From contig JADGJA010000223.1 of assembly GCA_027596035.1 (NCBI GenBank), positions 1 to 29,241 on the forward strand: a stretch of 29,241 nt of DNA, in the 5' to 3' direction. The DNA comes from Thoreauomyces humboldtii. Taxonomy: Eukaryota; Chytridiomycota; Chytridiomycetes; Spizellomycetales; Powellomycetaceae. A model generated the notes under the pieces. It saw nothing but the letters and a program-made list of their open reading frames with translations. It was not told the DNA's origin and searched no databases. The translations under genes and the position numbers were made by a program. This document shows positions 1 to 11,499 of this stretch, one piece after another (position 1 is the first letter of the stretch; each line of letters opens with the position of its first letter).

Positions 1-501
1 GGGGGATGGGGGGTGTCCAAAGTGTGGGAAAAGCCCTTACTCTCTTTGCAGCTCCTCGTGTTGCGCGACCTTTTCGAGCACGACTTCCGTGTCCGACGGT
101 CGATCCTCCTCCTCTGCCGCGAACCTCAGGTCCTACCCTCAGGACGTGGTCCAAGGAAACCAAAGAGCTTCAGCCAAAAGAATCTTGACACAAAAAACAC
201 GGGAAATCTGTTTTTTTTTTTGTTTCTCTTGCCCACCCGCACACACCTCGATGCCTCTGGCCAGGGCCCTCATGTCTCCTCTGATCTGATCGTTCCTGAG
301 CATCACCTGAGCCTGAGGACCCGAGTACTCTGAGAGCTCCCTGACGGCATCCTGCAGGGCCAGCTCGGACCGGGTGAGGACCTCGAGCTGGCGTTGGATG
401 TGTGGTGGGAGGACGTGATGGTGGTGGTGGGTTTGTTGTTGGGTAGCTGATGGACGATCGGTATCCCGCGGTTGCGTTGGACGGGTGGCTGTTCGAAGCA
501 T
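1..501 (-). CDS. Unidentified protein, 3' part reaches window edge
   Basis: I do not recognise this protein. The best model has a first exon at 247-501 (ATG at 501), an intron at 133-246 (GTGTGT...GGTAG), and a second exon starting at 132, joined in phase 0. The predicted product begins MLRTATRPTQ, carries a run of five histidines near residue 25, and then has a polar, probably helical segment (about residues 33-115) rich in Leu, Glu, Arg and Gln that could form a coiled coil. At positions 40 down to 35 the sequence GTAAGG can be read two ways. It is either a third-exon boundary, with the gene running out of the window, or it contains the in-frame TAA at 37-39 that would end a protein of 116 residues. 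The donor consensus makes continuation more likely. The start is the only early ATG in this frame. Function is unknown. Confidence 0.45.
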
Positions 502-854
502 TCCTTTGAGTCTGTACTGGTCCGGTGATTTGATTCAGGGAAGGGATCTGCAGGCAGGCAAGGCAGGCAGGGAGGGGTTGCGGTGACAGATGGTATGATG
601 ACTCCGCGACGTAAGCGTGGCGCAGTTCTTCACTTCATTGAAATCCCAACCAGGGGGGATGTCCGAATGATGCGGACTGAATCCTTGTCACCGCACCGCA
701 GCCATTCACGCCTCACCCTGTCTCTCCTTCGCTTCGCACTCTGCACCAAACACACAAAGGTCGACCCCCCTCCAGTCAATTCACCTCTCTCCTCCCCCGT
801 TGCCACTCAGCACTCACCTCACCGCAGAGGGCAACTCACGCAGCAAAGAACACC

Positions 855-1855
855 ATGGGAATCGAAGACGCACCAGGCCTCTTGCCTCTAGCCTCCATCT
901 CCCTGACCCACGTCCAGTTCGACCCGTCCGACCCCCTCGGAATGTTCATGGCCTACGCGTCCCTCGCTCCCATCGCCATCCTCGTCTCCTACGGCACCCT
1001 CGTCGCCTTCCGAAGGGACCTGGCCACATGTCTCATGTTGACCGGGCAGCTCGTGAACGAGGGCGTCAACTTTGTGGCAAAGAAGGTCGTCAAGCAGGCT
1101 AGACCGACCGGTGTGTGTGTGTGATGTGTGATGGGTGCTCTCGCTCCGTTGTCCGCGGAGAGATGTTGTGCGGCAGCGGTGATGGCTGAGTTCCCGACGT
1201 TGGCTTGTGCGCACACAGAGTACCTTGGAAACGGATACGGGATGCCGTCAAGTCATTCGCAGTTTGTAGCCTTCTTTGCCGTCTATGCTTCCATCTACGC
1301 CATCAGGAAGTACGTTTTCCAAAATGAACCCTGCGGTCCTCCGAGTCAGGGAAAAACATCTCTCTTCTGACACCTTTCGTCTCCTCTCCGATCCGTCCTC
1401 CAGACTTCACTTCACTTCATCCATATGGAAGGCATTGATCCACTCATCCGTCACGTCCATGGCCGGGCTGGTCGCGTTCTCCAGGTACACCATCCCTCGT
1501 TCATTCGTGTCACCCCTTCCCTCACCTTCCACACCATCACCCACACATCTCACACGCGTTCGCATCCGTCATCCACCTTCCAAGAGTCCGACTCAGTTAC
1601 CACACCCCACTCCAGGTGGTCGTGGGCCTGGCATGCGGGACAGCGTTCGCCGTCGTCTGGTACGAACTCTGCACGAGGGTCTTGATCCCTTCCATCGACC
1701 TCGGGCATCCGTTGGCCAGGTGGCTGCTCCTGAGGGACACCAGTCGGATCCCGAACGTCCTGGTCTTCGAGTACGACAAGGCCGTGGAGGAGGTGAGGAG
1801 GTTGGACAGGGACGGGACGTCGTCTGCCCCGGCTGGTCGGCGGAAACGAAGGTAG
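855..1855 (+). CDS. CAX4: Dolichyldiphosphatase (PAP2 family)
   Basis: Four exons: 855-1110, 1219-1309, 1404-1484 and 1585-1855, giving 232 residues, close to the size of yeast Cax4/Cwh8. The three parts of the PAP2 phosphatase signature are all present: KQARPT ending at residue 85, PSSH at 95-98, and SR (142-143) followed by H149 in SRVRLSYHTPLQ. The second and third motifs only appear once introns 2 and 3 are removed, which fixes those splice sites. Hydrophobic stretches around residues 30-50, 100-115, 130-142 and 155-175 fit a multi-pass ER membrane enzyme. Members of this family hydrolyse dolichyl diphosphate on the lumenal side of the ER so that the carrier lipid can be reused in N-glycosylation. 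The C-terminus ends in basic residues (GRRKRR), compatible with ER retention. The ATG lies in the context CACCATGG. Confidence 0.9.
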
Positions 1856-2129
1856 AGTAGGCAGGGCACCTTCCCGTTTCCGTGTCCCCCCCGGGGTTGG
1901 GTAGGGACTCTGTGTACGTAGACGAATAGAGAATGGTGAGCGGTGTCTCGTGGAACGTCGTCAAGATTACGAAAGTTATGGTGAAGAACAAAAAACTGGC
2001 TGAGGTTGCATGTGTGGGTGCGAGGGTTGCTGTACAGAGAGATATGGAGAGAGAGAAAGAGAAAAAAACAGTTGTGAAGGGGTAAAACATGCTAGGCAAG
2101 ACGGGTCAGGGGAAGGTGACTCTCCCTGC

Positions 2130-4239
2130 TCAAGAATCGCCATTGTACTTGTTCTCCTTGCTGGTCGCCTCTCCCGTCTTGACGAGACCCATGGGAGCGT
2201 CCATCTTGGGCATGACGACCTCGAGGACGTGGATGGCGTCCTTTTCCGAGAAGACCTGGGCCAGGGCCGCCTCGACCTCCTGCTTTCGTTCGATCCGAGC
2301 CTGGAGTCCGAACTTGGGGTACGTGCTCGCGTACTCGTCGGCGGAAAAGTAGTCGAGCGTGTTCTTGTACTTCCACATGGTGGTCGTGTTGTAGGCTCGC
2401 TCGGGTCCGTGGATGAACCTTTCGATGGTGTCTGTGCAGGAATGGATAGATTAGAGAAACCGAGCTTTGCTTCGTTTACTGGGCAAGGTATTTTCGTCCT
2501 TACATCCGTTGTTGTTGAGGATAATGATGACGGGGGTAACCTTGTGGCGAAGGAAGGTGGAAATCTCCTGCGCGGTAAGCTGGAAAGATCCATCACCGGT
2601 AACTAGCACCGTTCGCAAGGGCTTGTCAAGCTCGCGACCGGCAAGCGCTGTTCCGAGAGCGGCTACGAGATCAAGATGAAGCGTGTTCAGCTAAAAGAAG
2701 CGCTAGCCAGGCAGAGACAAATGAGTACGCACCTGCCGTAGCGTAACCAATGGATCCCCACAGGACCTGCGAAATGTACTTGGATCCGTCAGCCAGCCGC
2801 TGAGTGCTGGTTCCGAAGCTGCTGGTGCCCGTCTCGACAACAACTGCGTGAGCCTCAGCACCAAGGTGTTTGCCTAGAGCATCCCACTGCGGGAAGTTTG
2901 TTGTAAATGATCACAGCAGCAAGCAAATGCGGAAAGTATGCAGAACTCACGAAGTACTCATGACGAATCTCGGTGTTATCGTCTCCAGAGTATCCTTTCG
3001 TTCCGCTGTGAACCGCAGGAGGTAGCGTCCAAGGCCGATGGGTGAGCTTATCCGTCAGCTTCTGCAAGATGCCCTTGAATCCGATGGACTGGTAGGTAGC
3101 GTGGAAGACCTTGGCATGGTCAGAGTGAAGCTCGATGAGCTTGTCGTTGGTGATGCTGAAGGTGAAACCACCCGTGTTGAAGTCGCTCTTGATGGCTCCG
3201 ACCATGACGACCACGTCGCTCGACTCGAGCTCTTCCCTCGTTGGAGACGGGGTCATGGCGCCCACGTAGGATCCTCGGAACTGAGCGTGGAACTCCGACA
3301 CGATGCCTTTTCCCATCGGGGCAGCGTAGACGGGGAACCCGCTCTTTTCGACAAAGGCGCGAACCTCCTTCTCCACGTGGAAACGGGAGGCGCATCCGTC
3401 GATGAGGATGGCGGGTCTCTCTGCCCTTCCGAGGGCCGTGAGGATGTGCTTGACGCACTCGTTCTCGATGTCCTCGCGGTTCTTGGGCACCGAAAGGTCA
3501 AGAGGGGTCATGTCGACCACGATCTTTCGGGCCGAGACGTCGGTGGGCAGGGCGATGTAAACGGGTCGACGCTTGATGTAGCATTCCCTGAGAACCCTGT
3601 CGATCTCCGACGCCGCGTTCTCGGGAACGATGGAAGCCTGAGCGACCGTGATGGGCTCGTACATGCGAGTAAAGACACCAAAGTCGCCGTTTCCGAGGGT
3701 GTGATGGAGGATGGCACCGTTCTTTTGCGACACGGTGGAAGGCGTGCCCACGATGTGGACGACGGGGACCATCTCCGACATGGATCCAGCGATGGCGTTC
3801 ACGGCGGAAAGCTCCCCGACTCCAAACGTCGTGCAAAGTGCTCCGATCCCCTTGATTCGCGCATATCCATCCGCGGCGTACCCCGCGTTCAGCTCTAGCG
3901 ACCAAGTCTGTGAGCGTTCCGCTCCGAAACGACCTTGGCGTCGACTCCCTTACCGTTGGCATTGTATCCCCACTCAACGCCATCGAAATCCTCGATCTGG
4001 TCCAAGAACTCCATCTGGAGAAAGGAACCAACCATCGATTAGCCAAAATGGAAAGTCCAAACGAACGACAGTGCACTCACGTTGAAGTCGCCGGGTAGAC
4101 CAAAGACCATGTTGCATCCGAGCTCCTTGAGACGCGCCAAGAGGTAGTCTCCGATGGCGATGGGACGTGGGATTCGCTTTCCCACGCCGGCGAGAGCGTC
4201 CTGGGCGCCGGAGGCGATCTTGCCTGCAATGGCTTCCAT
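2130..4239 (-). CDS. PDC1: Pyruvate decarboxylase (thiamine diphosphate enzyme)
   Basis: Six exons on the minus strand: 4081-4239, 3954-4014, 2951-3894, 2733-2886, 2504-2662 and 2130-2431. All phases agree and give 592 residues, normal for fungal PDC. The product converts pyruvate to acetaldehyde and CO2 in the cytosol, the committed step of alcoholic fermentation. Seen in the sequence are the PYR-domain glutamate in ELNAGYAADGYAR (about residue 74), the paired active-site histidines in AILHHTLGNGDF (137-138), and the ThDP/Mg-binding motif from GDGSFQ (462) to LNNNGYTIE (about 488-496). Indolepyruvate decarboxylases share this architecture, but the HH pair and overall fit favour PDC. The intron before WDALGKHLG and the one splitting the NNNGY tyrosine codon both have clear GT-AG ends. 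The next gene upstream is the cyclin, about 780 bp away. Confidence 0.93.
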
Positions 4240-5020
4240 TGTCGAGGGTAGTAGGTAGTCGAGTCAAGTGGTGTACAGTAAGTACAAGGAAGGTTGGGAA
4301 GATACGAGCTCCGGTGATGGTGATGATGCCGATGAGGAGAAGGGCAGGAGTGGAACTGCTCTTTATGCTAAATTGCAGGTGATTTATGGTGTGGAGGGTT
4401 CTGGGACCATCGTATCGCATCCTGGCTGTCTAGCCGCGGCATGCTCATTTCGGGACTTTTTGGACAGAACGAAGATGACGTTGTGATGAGGCTTTGTCGA
4501 TCATTCATGCTCCCCGCATGATATCAAACCGACATTCGAAGGATATCTTACTGTACATGTCAAGAGATAGGACGCAGGTACATGTAAGGGCGTTGCCGAG
4601 ATCCTTCGTCAAAGTTGTGCTCCGGAAACATCTTGCCCTAATGATCCGCAGATCAAGGGCAGGCGCCGTCCATCATGAAATTGACAGAGTCAAGTTGAGC
4701 AGAAGCAAATACACGTACAGTGCCGGTATCCATGCAAGAGCAGGATGATGTGTGTCTGGAGACATCGAGACGGCACGAGATGTCTGCAGGCTGCCGTGTG
4801 ATCCTACCAGCCGCACAAGGAGATCGATATGACCAGCTCTAAAGATGAGACGTGCGTCTCTGTAAATATTTACAAACAGGGATGAGAAGAAGGATAGGGA
4901 AAGGGAGGGCGAGACGCGCGGGGTTGAGGGAAATGACGACCACAAGGGTGGGAAAAATGCACAGTGACAGCCAAAAAAAAAATACAATGCACAAGAAGAG
5001 CGAGCCGGAGGTTAAACCGT
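4240..5020. other. Intergenic, PDC promoter side
   Basis: This is 781 bp between the start of pyruvate decarboxylase and the stop of the cyclin gene, both on the minus strand. It must hold the PDC promoter and 5' UTR and the cyclin 3' UTR. Only short ORFs without family resemblance are present. There is an A-rich run at 4973-4982. No RNA gene or repeat was found. Confidence 0.6.
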
Positions 5021-6466
5021 CTACGCCTCCCAGCTGGTGACGACCATGTTCTCCACAGCGCTGACCTTGTCCCTCTCGGGGACGGTCCTGACCCTCCTCA
5101 AGAGATCCGCCTCGGTGAGACCCTGCTGGTCCCCTTGCTCTTTGAGGAGACTCAGAGCGTGCTCCAGTCTGGCCCTCTTGACGACCTGACTGTGCTCCTG
5201 TCCGAGAGCCTGGACGCTCCTCAACCACCTCTCGTAGTCCTCGCGAGTGACGTGGAGTCGTCCTCCCACGCCCGTGAGGAACTCCCGTTCCATCGTATTG
5301 ATGTCGCGGAGGGGAAGGCCCGTCATGTTGGCCCACGTCTTGTTGGCGAACCGTTCGTCCGTGTGGTACTTTTGCGCGAGGATGAGCGAGGACACAAAGA
5401 CTCGGAACTCGGAGCCTTCGCCCGTGTGCGTGGACGGGATGGCGTTGCGAAGGCGGGTCACGTAAAGGAGAGAGATGAGAATGTGTGGGAGGGTGCAGGA
5501 GGCGCGGGTGATGAGGTTGTGGACGGCCTTCACGAACGATGGATACCAGGCCGAGGTGCCTGGTGGAGAGACGAGACCCGTGTCCGAGATACTTGGAGCG
5601 GTGGAAGGGTTGAAGGATGCGGTGGGAATGCCATTAGCAGCAGGGATAGTGCTAGCAGGCTGTTGCTGCGTCGGTGGCGGCGGTGTTTGGTACGATATCC
5701 GATGCCAGATTCGATGGACAGCAAAGCAGACAAACTCGCTTGCGTCCGCAGAGAGTTTGGTCCCGGTCGGAGTGGTAGGCGTAGTGACCTCGGAGTTGGC
5801 CCGAGTGGTCGGATGAAGACGAGTGGTATTGATTGGTGGCGGGCGGAGAGGGCCCGTCGCTGGTATCGTAAGGCCATCAAGTCGGCATCGGGAGAGGGAG
5901 GCATCCAAGGGCTTGAGGGTAGGGTCGGCAGAGGTAACGAAAGCGCCAGAGTCTGGCGGTCGGGTCAGCGTCGGATAAACGTTGGATGGTGTGGTGGCGA
6001 AGGCGGGATGGGGTGCTGACGGGAGTATGGAAGAAGACTGCTGGAGCTGGTGTGGGAAGGGAGGGTGAAGGGCCTGTGATTGCTGCGGGCGAGGCTGCTG
6101 GTGTTGTGGGTCATACTGGTGCTGTTGCTGCTGATGTTGCACTGCAAGTGATTGCTGTTGCTGCTCGTACAGTTGCTGCTGCTGCTGGTACTGAGCGCCT
6201 CTCTGCTGCTGATTCGGGTAGACTTCCATCGAAGTGGCTGGCCGGGAAGACAGTGGTCGGGCTTGCGGTTCGTCCGCATCGCGCAGTATGACGGTATGCG
6301 TTGTTTGCGCACTGTGTATTGGCGGTGGTAGTTTTCGCGGCGGCAGTGCGCCAGGAGCTAGGTGGGAGTGAGGCATGCCGTCGGTGACAAGCCTGACTGG
6401 CGGTGGAGGATGAGGTTGATGGGTAGGAACAGCTGAAGCGCTCTTGCCGTTTTGCTGGAATGGCAT
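5021..6466 (-). CDS. PCL/Pho80-like cyclin, glutamine-rich N-terminus
   Basis: A single-exon gene of 481 residues if translation starts at the ATG at 6466 (MPFQQNGK). The C-terminal third, from about residue 300, is a cyclin box of the Pho80/Pcl class: WYPSFVKAVHNL, LLYVTRLR, then FVSSLILAQKYHTDERFANKTWANMTGLPLRDINTMEREFL (given here in pieces of the same domain) and a terminal helical region. The pattern of N-x-x-W followed by GL...IN-MEREFL is typical of Pcl cyclins, which bind the Pho85-type CDK and act in cell-cycle start, polarity and phosphate or carbon signalling. The N-terminal half is low complexity, rich in Pro, Ser and Gln. The frame stays open up to 7141, but residues before 6466 look like translated promoter DNA, so I prefer the later start. 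Which Pcl paralogue it is cannot be said. Confidence 0.85.
   Translation of the reverse strand: MPFQQNGKSASAVPTHQPHPPPPVRLVTDGMPHSHLAPGALPPRKLPPPIHSAQTTHTVILRDADEPQARPLSSRPATSMEVYPNQQQRGAQYQQQQQLYEQQQQSLAVQHQQQQHQYDPQHQQPRPQQSQALHPPFPHQLQQSSSILPSAPHPAFATTPSNVYPTLTRPPDSGAFVTSADPTLKPLDASLSRCRLDGLTIPATGPLRPPPINTTRLHPTTRANSEVTTPTTPTGTKLSADASEFVCFAVHRIWHRISYQTPPPPTQQQPASTIPAANGIPTASFNPSTAPSISDTGLVSPPGTSAWYPSFVKAVHNLITRASCTLPHILISLLYVTRLRNAIPSTHTGEGSEFRVFVSSLILAQKYHTDERFANKTWANMTGLPLRDINTMEREFLTGVGGRLHVTREDYERWLRSVQALGQEHSQVVKRARLEHALSLLKEQGDQQGLTEADLLRRVRTVPERDKVSAVENMVVTSWEA
6090..6226 (-). repeat. CAG-rich polyglutamine tract inside cyclin gene
   Basis: On the minus strand this stretch reads as repeated CAG/CAA codons, giving several runs of 4-6 glutamines separated by Tyr, His, Arg and Pro. 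It lies in the disordered N-terminal part of the cyclin, away from the cyclin box. Trinucleotide repeats of this kind change length easily. Confidence 0.8.
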
Positions 6467-7881
6467 TTCGAGCGCAGAAGCATGCGTGCGCGCGCGCGAG
6501 GCGGACGCTCTCTTACGAAGGTGGCGGCCTGGGAGGTCTGCGACACTGGTCTGCGACACTGGGGTGTGGATGAATGTGTGTACCCTCTGGGATAGACGCA
6601 CTATCGCTCTGATGAAAGCGGGAGGTAACGAGGCTTTCGGGGGTGGATGTGCCGTGCGCGCAGGAGAGAGCGGGGGCAGGGCGGCGCGGTAATGCTGTAA
6701 CCAAAGTCTCGGCAACTGTCCTCCTATCGTGTTTTTTTCACAGGAGACCGTGCCGTTTCGCTGTGTTGGCAAGTGCTGCTGGTGGATGGCCGTTGCGTTT
6801 CCTCTTGCTGTTTCTCCTCGTGACGAGGGCTGGAGAAAAAGGATATCCCGGCCGAAGGCGTGAGGCTGACGCAGCGGCGAAGCGAGGAAGGAACACCGTG
6901 TAAAGTGGAGGGCAAGAGCTGCCGTCAGAATGCCGTGGGGAAACTTGAACGGCCTCGCACCGCTGCGCTGTTGCTTGATGAGTCGAAAGAGGGCAGGCAG
7001 AGAGAAGGGCAGGCCACCCCAAAGCCGAGAGACCGAACGAGGAAAGTAGCCTTGGGAGAGCGTGTGATGGCGGTGGGTGGCAGGGAAAGGAAGGGTGTGA
7101 TGAGGCGGAGCAAACGGCAAACCCAAAATCGTCTCTATCAAAAGTCCACGGCACCGAGTTTCCCGCGGAGTAAAAGATTGTAGAGAGAGACAGAAAGGGA
7201 TTGAATGAGGCTGAGGGAAGGGTCAGGAATCTGAAAAACATGAGTCGATAGCTCTCCCAACCGGACTCGACTCGAGAGACGACCGCATCCATGTATTCTG
7301 TGCAGCGCAAGGTCCCACCAGTGAATTACCCCATGCATGCACCCAGAAGGACGCAAATGTAGTCTTCGCGAGACACTGCTGTTCTGCAGAAGGTATCTGG
7401 TCCTAGGTGTGTATTATCTCTTGTGCGGACGGGCACTTCCGTGGAAGGCATCGCAAGGCTCTTGCAGGCAGCAAGCGGCAAAGATGTCAAAGCTGCCCAA
7501 AGCCCGGTTTCTCCTTGGGTTTGAGCCAAGCCTAAAACCTTGGCCAAGTCGAAAAGCTCGCCTCGGCAGAGAACACGTCACCTTTTGGGGAACCGAGACC
7601 AAAAATCATTTCTTGTCGGAACCCTGGGGTCCACCCATGGTTGGCCGGACTGTCGCACAAGAGCGGGGAACCCAGGTCCACGGCGTTTCCACTTCAGCCC
7701 TCGCTGCAAACAAACGCGCAAGCGCCCGTACCGATACCACGTTATTCCATGGGCTCGGCCATCGCCGAAAGCCCCGGTATTCGAGGCTACATTTGGACGG
7801 TACCCGGTATTAAGTGTCAAGTGGAAGGCGCCTTTGTTCGACGAAACCTACCCACAGCTCACTGCTCACGGAGAAAGGCAA
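6467..7881. other. Divergent intergenic region (cyclin / JMJD4-like)
   Basis: About 1.4 kb between two divergently read genes. Open frames exist on both strands: the cyclin frame continues upstream to 7141 and the oxygenase frame to 7540. Their translations are Ser/Arg/Pro-rich with no conserved motif, and I treat them as non-coding. Purine/pyrimidine-rich blocks near 6990-7120 and 7180-7220 fit promoter or UTR sequence. No RNA gene was recognised. Confidence 0.55.
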
Positions 7882-9118
7882 ATGGAGGAGGAAGCACCGC
7901 ATCAGCAAGTCCTGAGGTTTGGAGGGATCGGTCATCCACCGCTACCCGATACAAACTTCATTCCAGACTACGATCGCATCTGTATCTTCACGTTCCCGCT
8001 CGAACCAGCGTACAGCGAGTGGACCACCGCGCGAGGTTCCGAACGCATCCCAGACTACGAGCATTTAGCATCGCGGTTCGGTCATCTGGACGTGCATGCG
8101 GAAGGGACGGCCGGAAGAACCTCCTTCAAGGAGTTCCTGACCCGAATGGAGAAGGGTGACGAGATCTATTTGAGAGACTGGCATCTGGTCAGAGAAGCGA
8201 GGGATCAGAGCTTCTATTCTGTCCCGCCGTGGTGCAAGGACGATTGGCTTGACTTGTTCTTGGCGGCGGAAGGCGGGAAAGACGACTACCGCTTTGTATG
8301 TAAGTGGGGCGATGACGTTCCACCGTTTCCGCGACACGAATCGAATGACATGAACGCGAAAAACCCAAAAAACCCTGGAAAAAGACATGGGGGCATCAGG
8401 CACCAGCACGAAACTCCACGTCGACGTCCTCCACTCGTTCAGCTGGAGCGCCAACATCGTAGGAACAAAGACCTGGGTCTTCTTCCCACCCTCTCAGACG
8501 CCGCATCTCACGAACGCGAGCGGGACCGTTGTCACGGACATCCGAACCGCTGCAAAAGCCGAGTTCCCCGAATTCCACTGCAAGACCAACCCCGTCACCG
8601 TCGTACAACGACCGGGGGAACTCGTGTTCGTGCCAAGTGGATGGTGGCATCAGGTCGAGAACCACGGTCCGACGATGTCCATCAACCACAACTGGATCAA
8701 CGCTCACAACCTCCGTGCCCTCCACGCTCAGCTGGCCGAAGACATGGTGGCGATCCGAGGCTCGATAGCGGAGCATAGGGACGACATGGGCGAGGTGGAG
8801 TGGGCGGCTCACTGTCAGCTGATGCTGGAGGCTACCAACGCTGGGTTCGGGTATGCGATGCTTTGGCGGTTCCTTTGTTTTCATGCTCAACGATATCTGG
8901 CCCTTTCGGCCGCTGAGATGGCTCCGAAAGACGTTGCGGAACACGTCTTCGCGCTGCGTGCATTGCTCGAAGTAACGAGCATTCTGTTGGAAGACGTCTG
9001 GGCCAAGCCCGTGTTGGAGGAAGGGAGAGTGATGGTGAAGAGTCTCACGGCGGCCTTGTCCGCGGAGAATGTAAAGCCGTCCTCACTCAAGGAGCTGACA
9101 ATACCAGGAGAAGGATAG
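7882..9118 (+). CDS. JmjC-domain oxygenase, JMJD4-like
   Basis: Two exons, 7882-8299 and 8385-9118, joined at GTAT|GTAAGT...AAAAAG|ACATGG, give 383 residues. Splicing restores the sequence DDYRFVYMGASGTSTKLHVD. The Fe(II) ligands are visible as H151 and D153 in LHVDVLHSFSWSANI and H228 in PSGWWHQVEN, with NIVGTKTWVFFPP between them, which is the JmjC double-stranded beta-helix. The sequence around the HxD motif and the WWHQV motif resembles JMJD4, which in animals hydroxylates a lysine of the translation termination factor eRF1, more than the histone demethylases. The C-terminal 130 residues are helical and have no motif I know. I chose the ATG at 7882 (CAAATGG context) because the frame upstream of it looks non-coding. 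Substrate in this organism is inferred, not shown. The gene converges on the next one with 133 bp between stops. Confidence 0.83.
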
Positions 9119-9251
9119 CTCCCTGGAAATGCCCCTTGTGTTCACGGACGCCCGATGCCGTGTACTTTGTAGCTATTCCACGTCGATCAATTGCGTAACC
9201 CAAATTGGCATAATAACATAGAATCGGATAGGTAAAACGTATGATCTCTAT

Positions 9252-10489
<1,238 letters not shown>

Positions 10490-10641
10490 CTAAGAGTGAG
10501 AGGGGAGAGTCTGGAGAGCGTCTTTGTCACGAGGGTGGCAAATCACGAAATGAAACACGAGGCAGAGTTGATTAGCCGGGGGAGGGCTGTGCACATCATG
10601 GAAAAGGTGTGTGACTCACCCGCCCACGCTGTCAAACGAAA

Positions 10642-11189
10642 TCAAAGTTCAGGCTCAGGTTCACTCTGGGGTTCACTTCCCGTTGGCCTCGCATCGTGGC
10701 TTCTCCTTTCCCTGCCTTCCTGGTCCCTCCAGTTGAACATCTGAGCTATAGGGCTTGAATCAATACCAAATGGCTCATAAATTCGGAAGCTGCAGTATGG
10801 TTGAGATATCCAGCCAACAAAGGGGAAGGAAGGAAGGCAGCACCACAGATCGGGCATCTTCTTTTCGTCCGCGGCCAGCGCAAACGACAAAAAGGTGTGC
10901 TCGCAGCCTCGCAACCATACGGCATCATCGAGCGATTGCAGAGAGATGGGCCAAGGCAGAGGGGCAACGGCGTCTTTGTCGACATATTCGTATTCAACCT
11001 GGAACAACAAAACCGGTCAGCTGAGGCCACGCAAAAGGGCAATGAGCAGCTGGAACCTGTCATACCTCCAACCCCGTCTCCGCTGATTTCGTAGAGCTGA
11101 CTGTCGTTCCCGTGCTGTCGTATGAGGGAGGGGTCGCCCAAAGAAACGAAAACATCTGATTAACCTGAGGGATTGAAGTACTGTGTCAT
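10642..11189 (-). pseudogene. Unresolved ORF set, possibly a disrupted gene
   Basis: I do not recognise this protein and its reading frame does not assemble cleanly. From the ATG at 11189 the frame reads MTQYFNPSG, meets TAA at 11160-11162, and continues in the same frame as SDVFVSLGDPSLIRQHG...LYEISGDG. After the intron that ends in TTCCAG at 10999, the frame at 10642-10998 reads VEYEYVDKDAVAPLPWP and on to the stop at 10642. Joining these two blocks needs a donor at 11072 (GTTGGA, weak). The better donor at 11065 (GTATGA) puts a stop right after the junction. In a third frame the same DNA gives RCPICGAAF, a zinc-ribbon-like CxxCG motif. A decayed gene, a sequencing indel, or plain non-coding DNA all remain possible. 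Confidence 0.25.
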
Positions 11190-11363
11190 GGCATGGGAGA
11201 TGCTGTCTGCAAAGCTGCGTGCGTTGCAAACGTCTGCACCAGCAACGTTCTGTTTCCTCTCGCCGTTCAGGAAACCTTAAGATGTAAACCATCTTCTCCC
11301 TCTCTTCCCACCTGGTCGTCGTCGTCGTCGTGGTCCTCCTTGATCCGTGGGCCTCGGAGGGTG

Positions 11364-11376
11364 AAACCCTAACCCT
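11364..11376 (+). promoter_or_regulatory. Telomere-repeat-like motif (AAACCCTAACCCT)
   Basis: The 13 bases contain two complete CCCTAA-type units (the complement of TTAGGG) at an internal, non-terminal position. They sit upstream of the multi-intron transcript described next. Two readings are possible: a telobox-type promoter element near a transcription start, or the template region of a telomerase RNA. The flanks GAGGGT and ACCCTC (11357-11362 and 11372-11377) are complementary and could fold over the motif. Confidence 0.4.
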
Positions 11377-11499
11377 CGACACGTCTTCCCACCTTTCCCT
11401 CCGTTCCCTCTTCCCCCGCATCTCGTCTCTCTCGACGCGTTACGTTTCTTCACGCTTCCCGATCCCAATCTTGATCCCAATCCGTTGCCGCCATCTGTT

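Noticed and set aside
2010..2606. Plus-strand 198-codon ORF opposite pyruvate decarboxylase
   Set aside because: It is the antisense shadow of PDC exons 5-6 and an intron, with no motif of its own.
3038..3898. Plus-strand 286-codon ORF opposite pyruvate decarboxylase exon 3
   Set aside because: Pure antisense of conserved PDC coding sequence (Asp/Gly/Val/Arg-rich), no family features.
4964..6019. Plus-strand 351-codon ORF opposite the cyclin
   Set aside because: Antisense to the cyclin box; composition Gly/Arg/Val-rich as expected from complementing a GC-rich gene.
6467..7141. N-terminal extension of the cyclin ORF (225 extra codons)
   Set aside because: The translation is low in conserved features, rich in Arg/Ser/His/Pro, and covers what must be the promoter; the ATG at 6466 opens a sequence in keeping with the rest of the protein.
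7540..7881. N-terminal extension of the JMJD4-like ORF
   Set aside because: No family resemblance and atypical composition; the ATG at 7882 has a better context and gives a protein of sensible length.
10840..10905. COX4/COX5B-type cytochrome oxidase subunit, suggested by RCPICGAAF
   Set aside because: The upstream conserved part of that family is absent and the motif is in a frame that does not connect to a start.
10801..11094. Plus-strand 97-codon ORF containing GVLAASQPYGIIERLQRDG
   Set aside because: Some protein-like character, but no start context, no splice partner and no family; it lies opposite the equally weak minus-strand frame.
11317..11336. GTC/CGTCGT runs (also near 12190 and 12413-12436) as a coding repeat or CRISPR-like array
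   Set aside because: Simple trinucleotide runs without spacers or conserved repeat units; no array structure.
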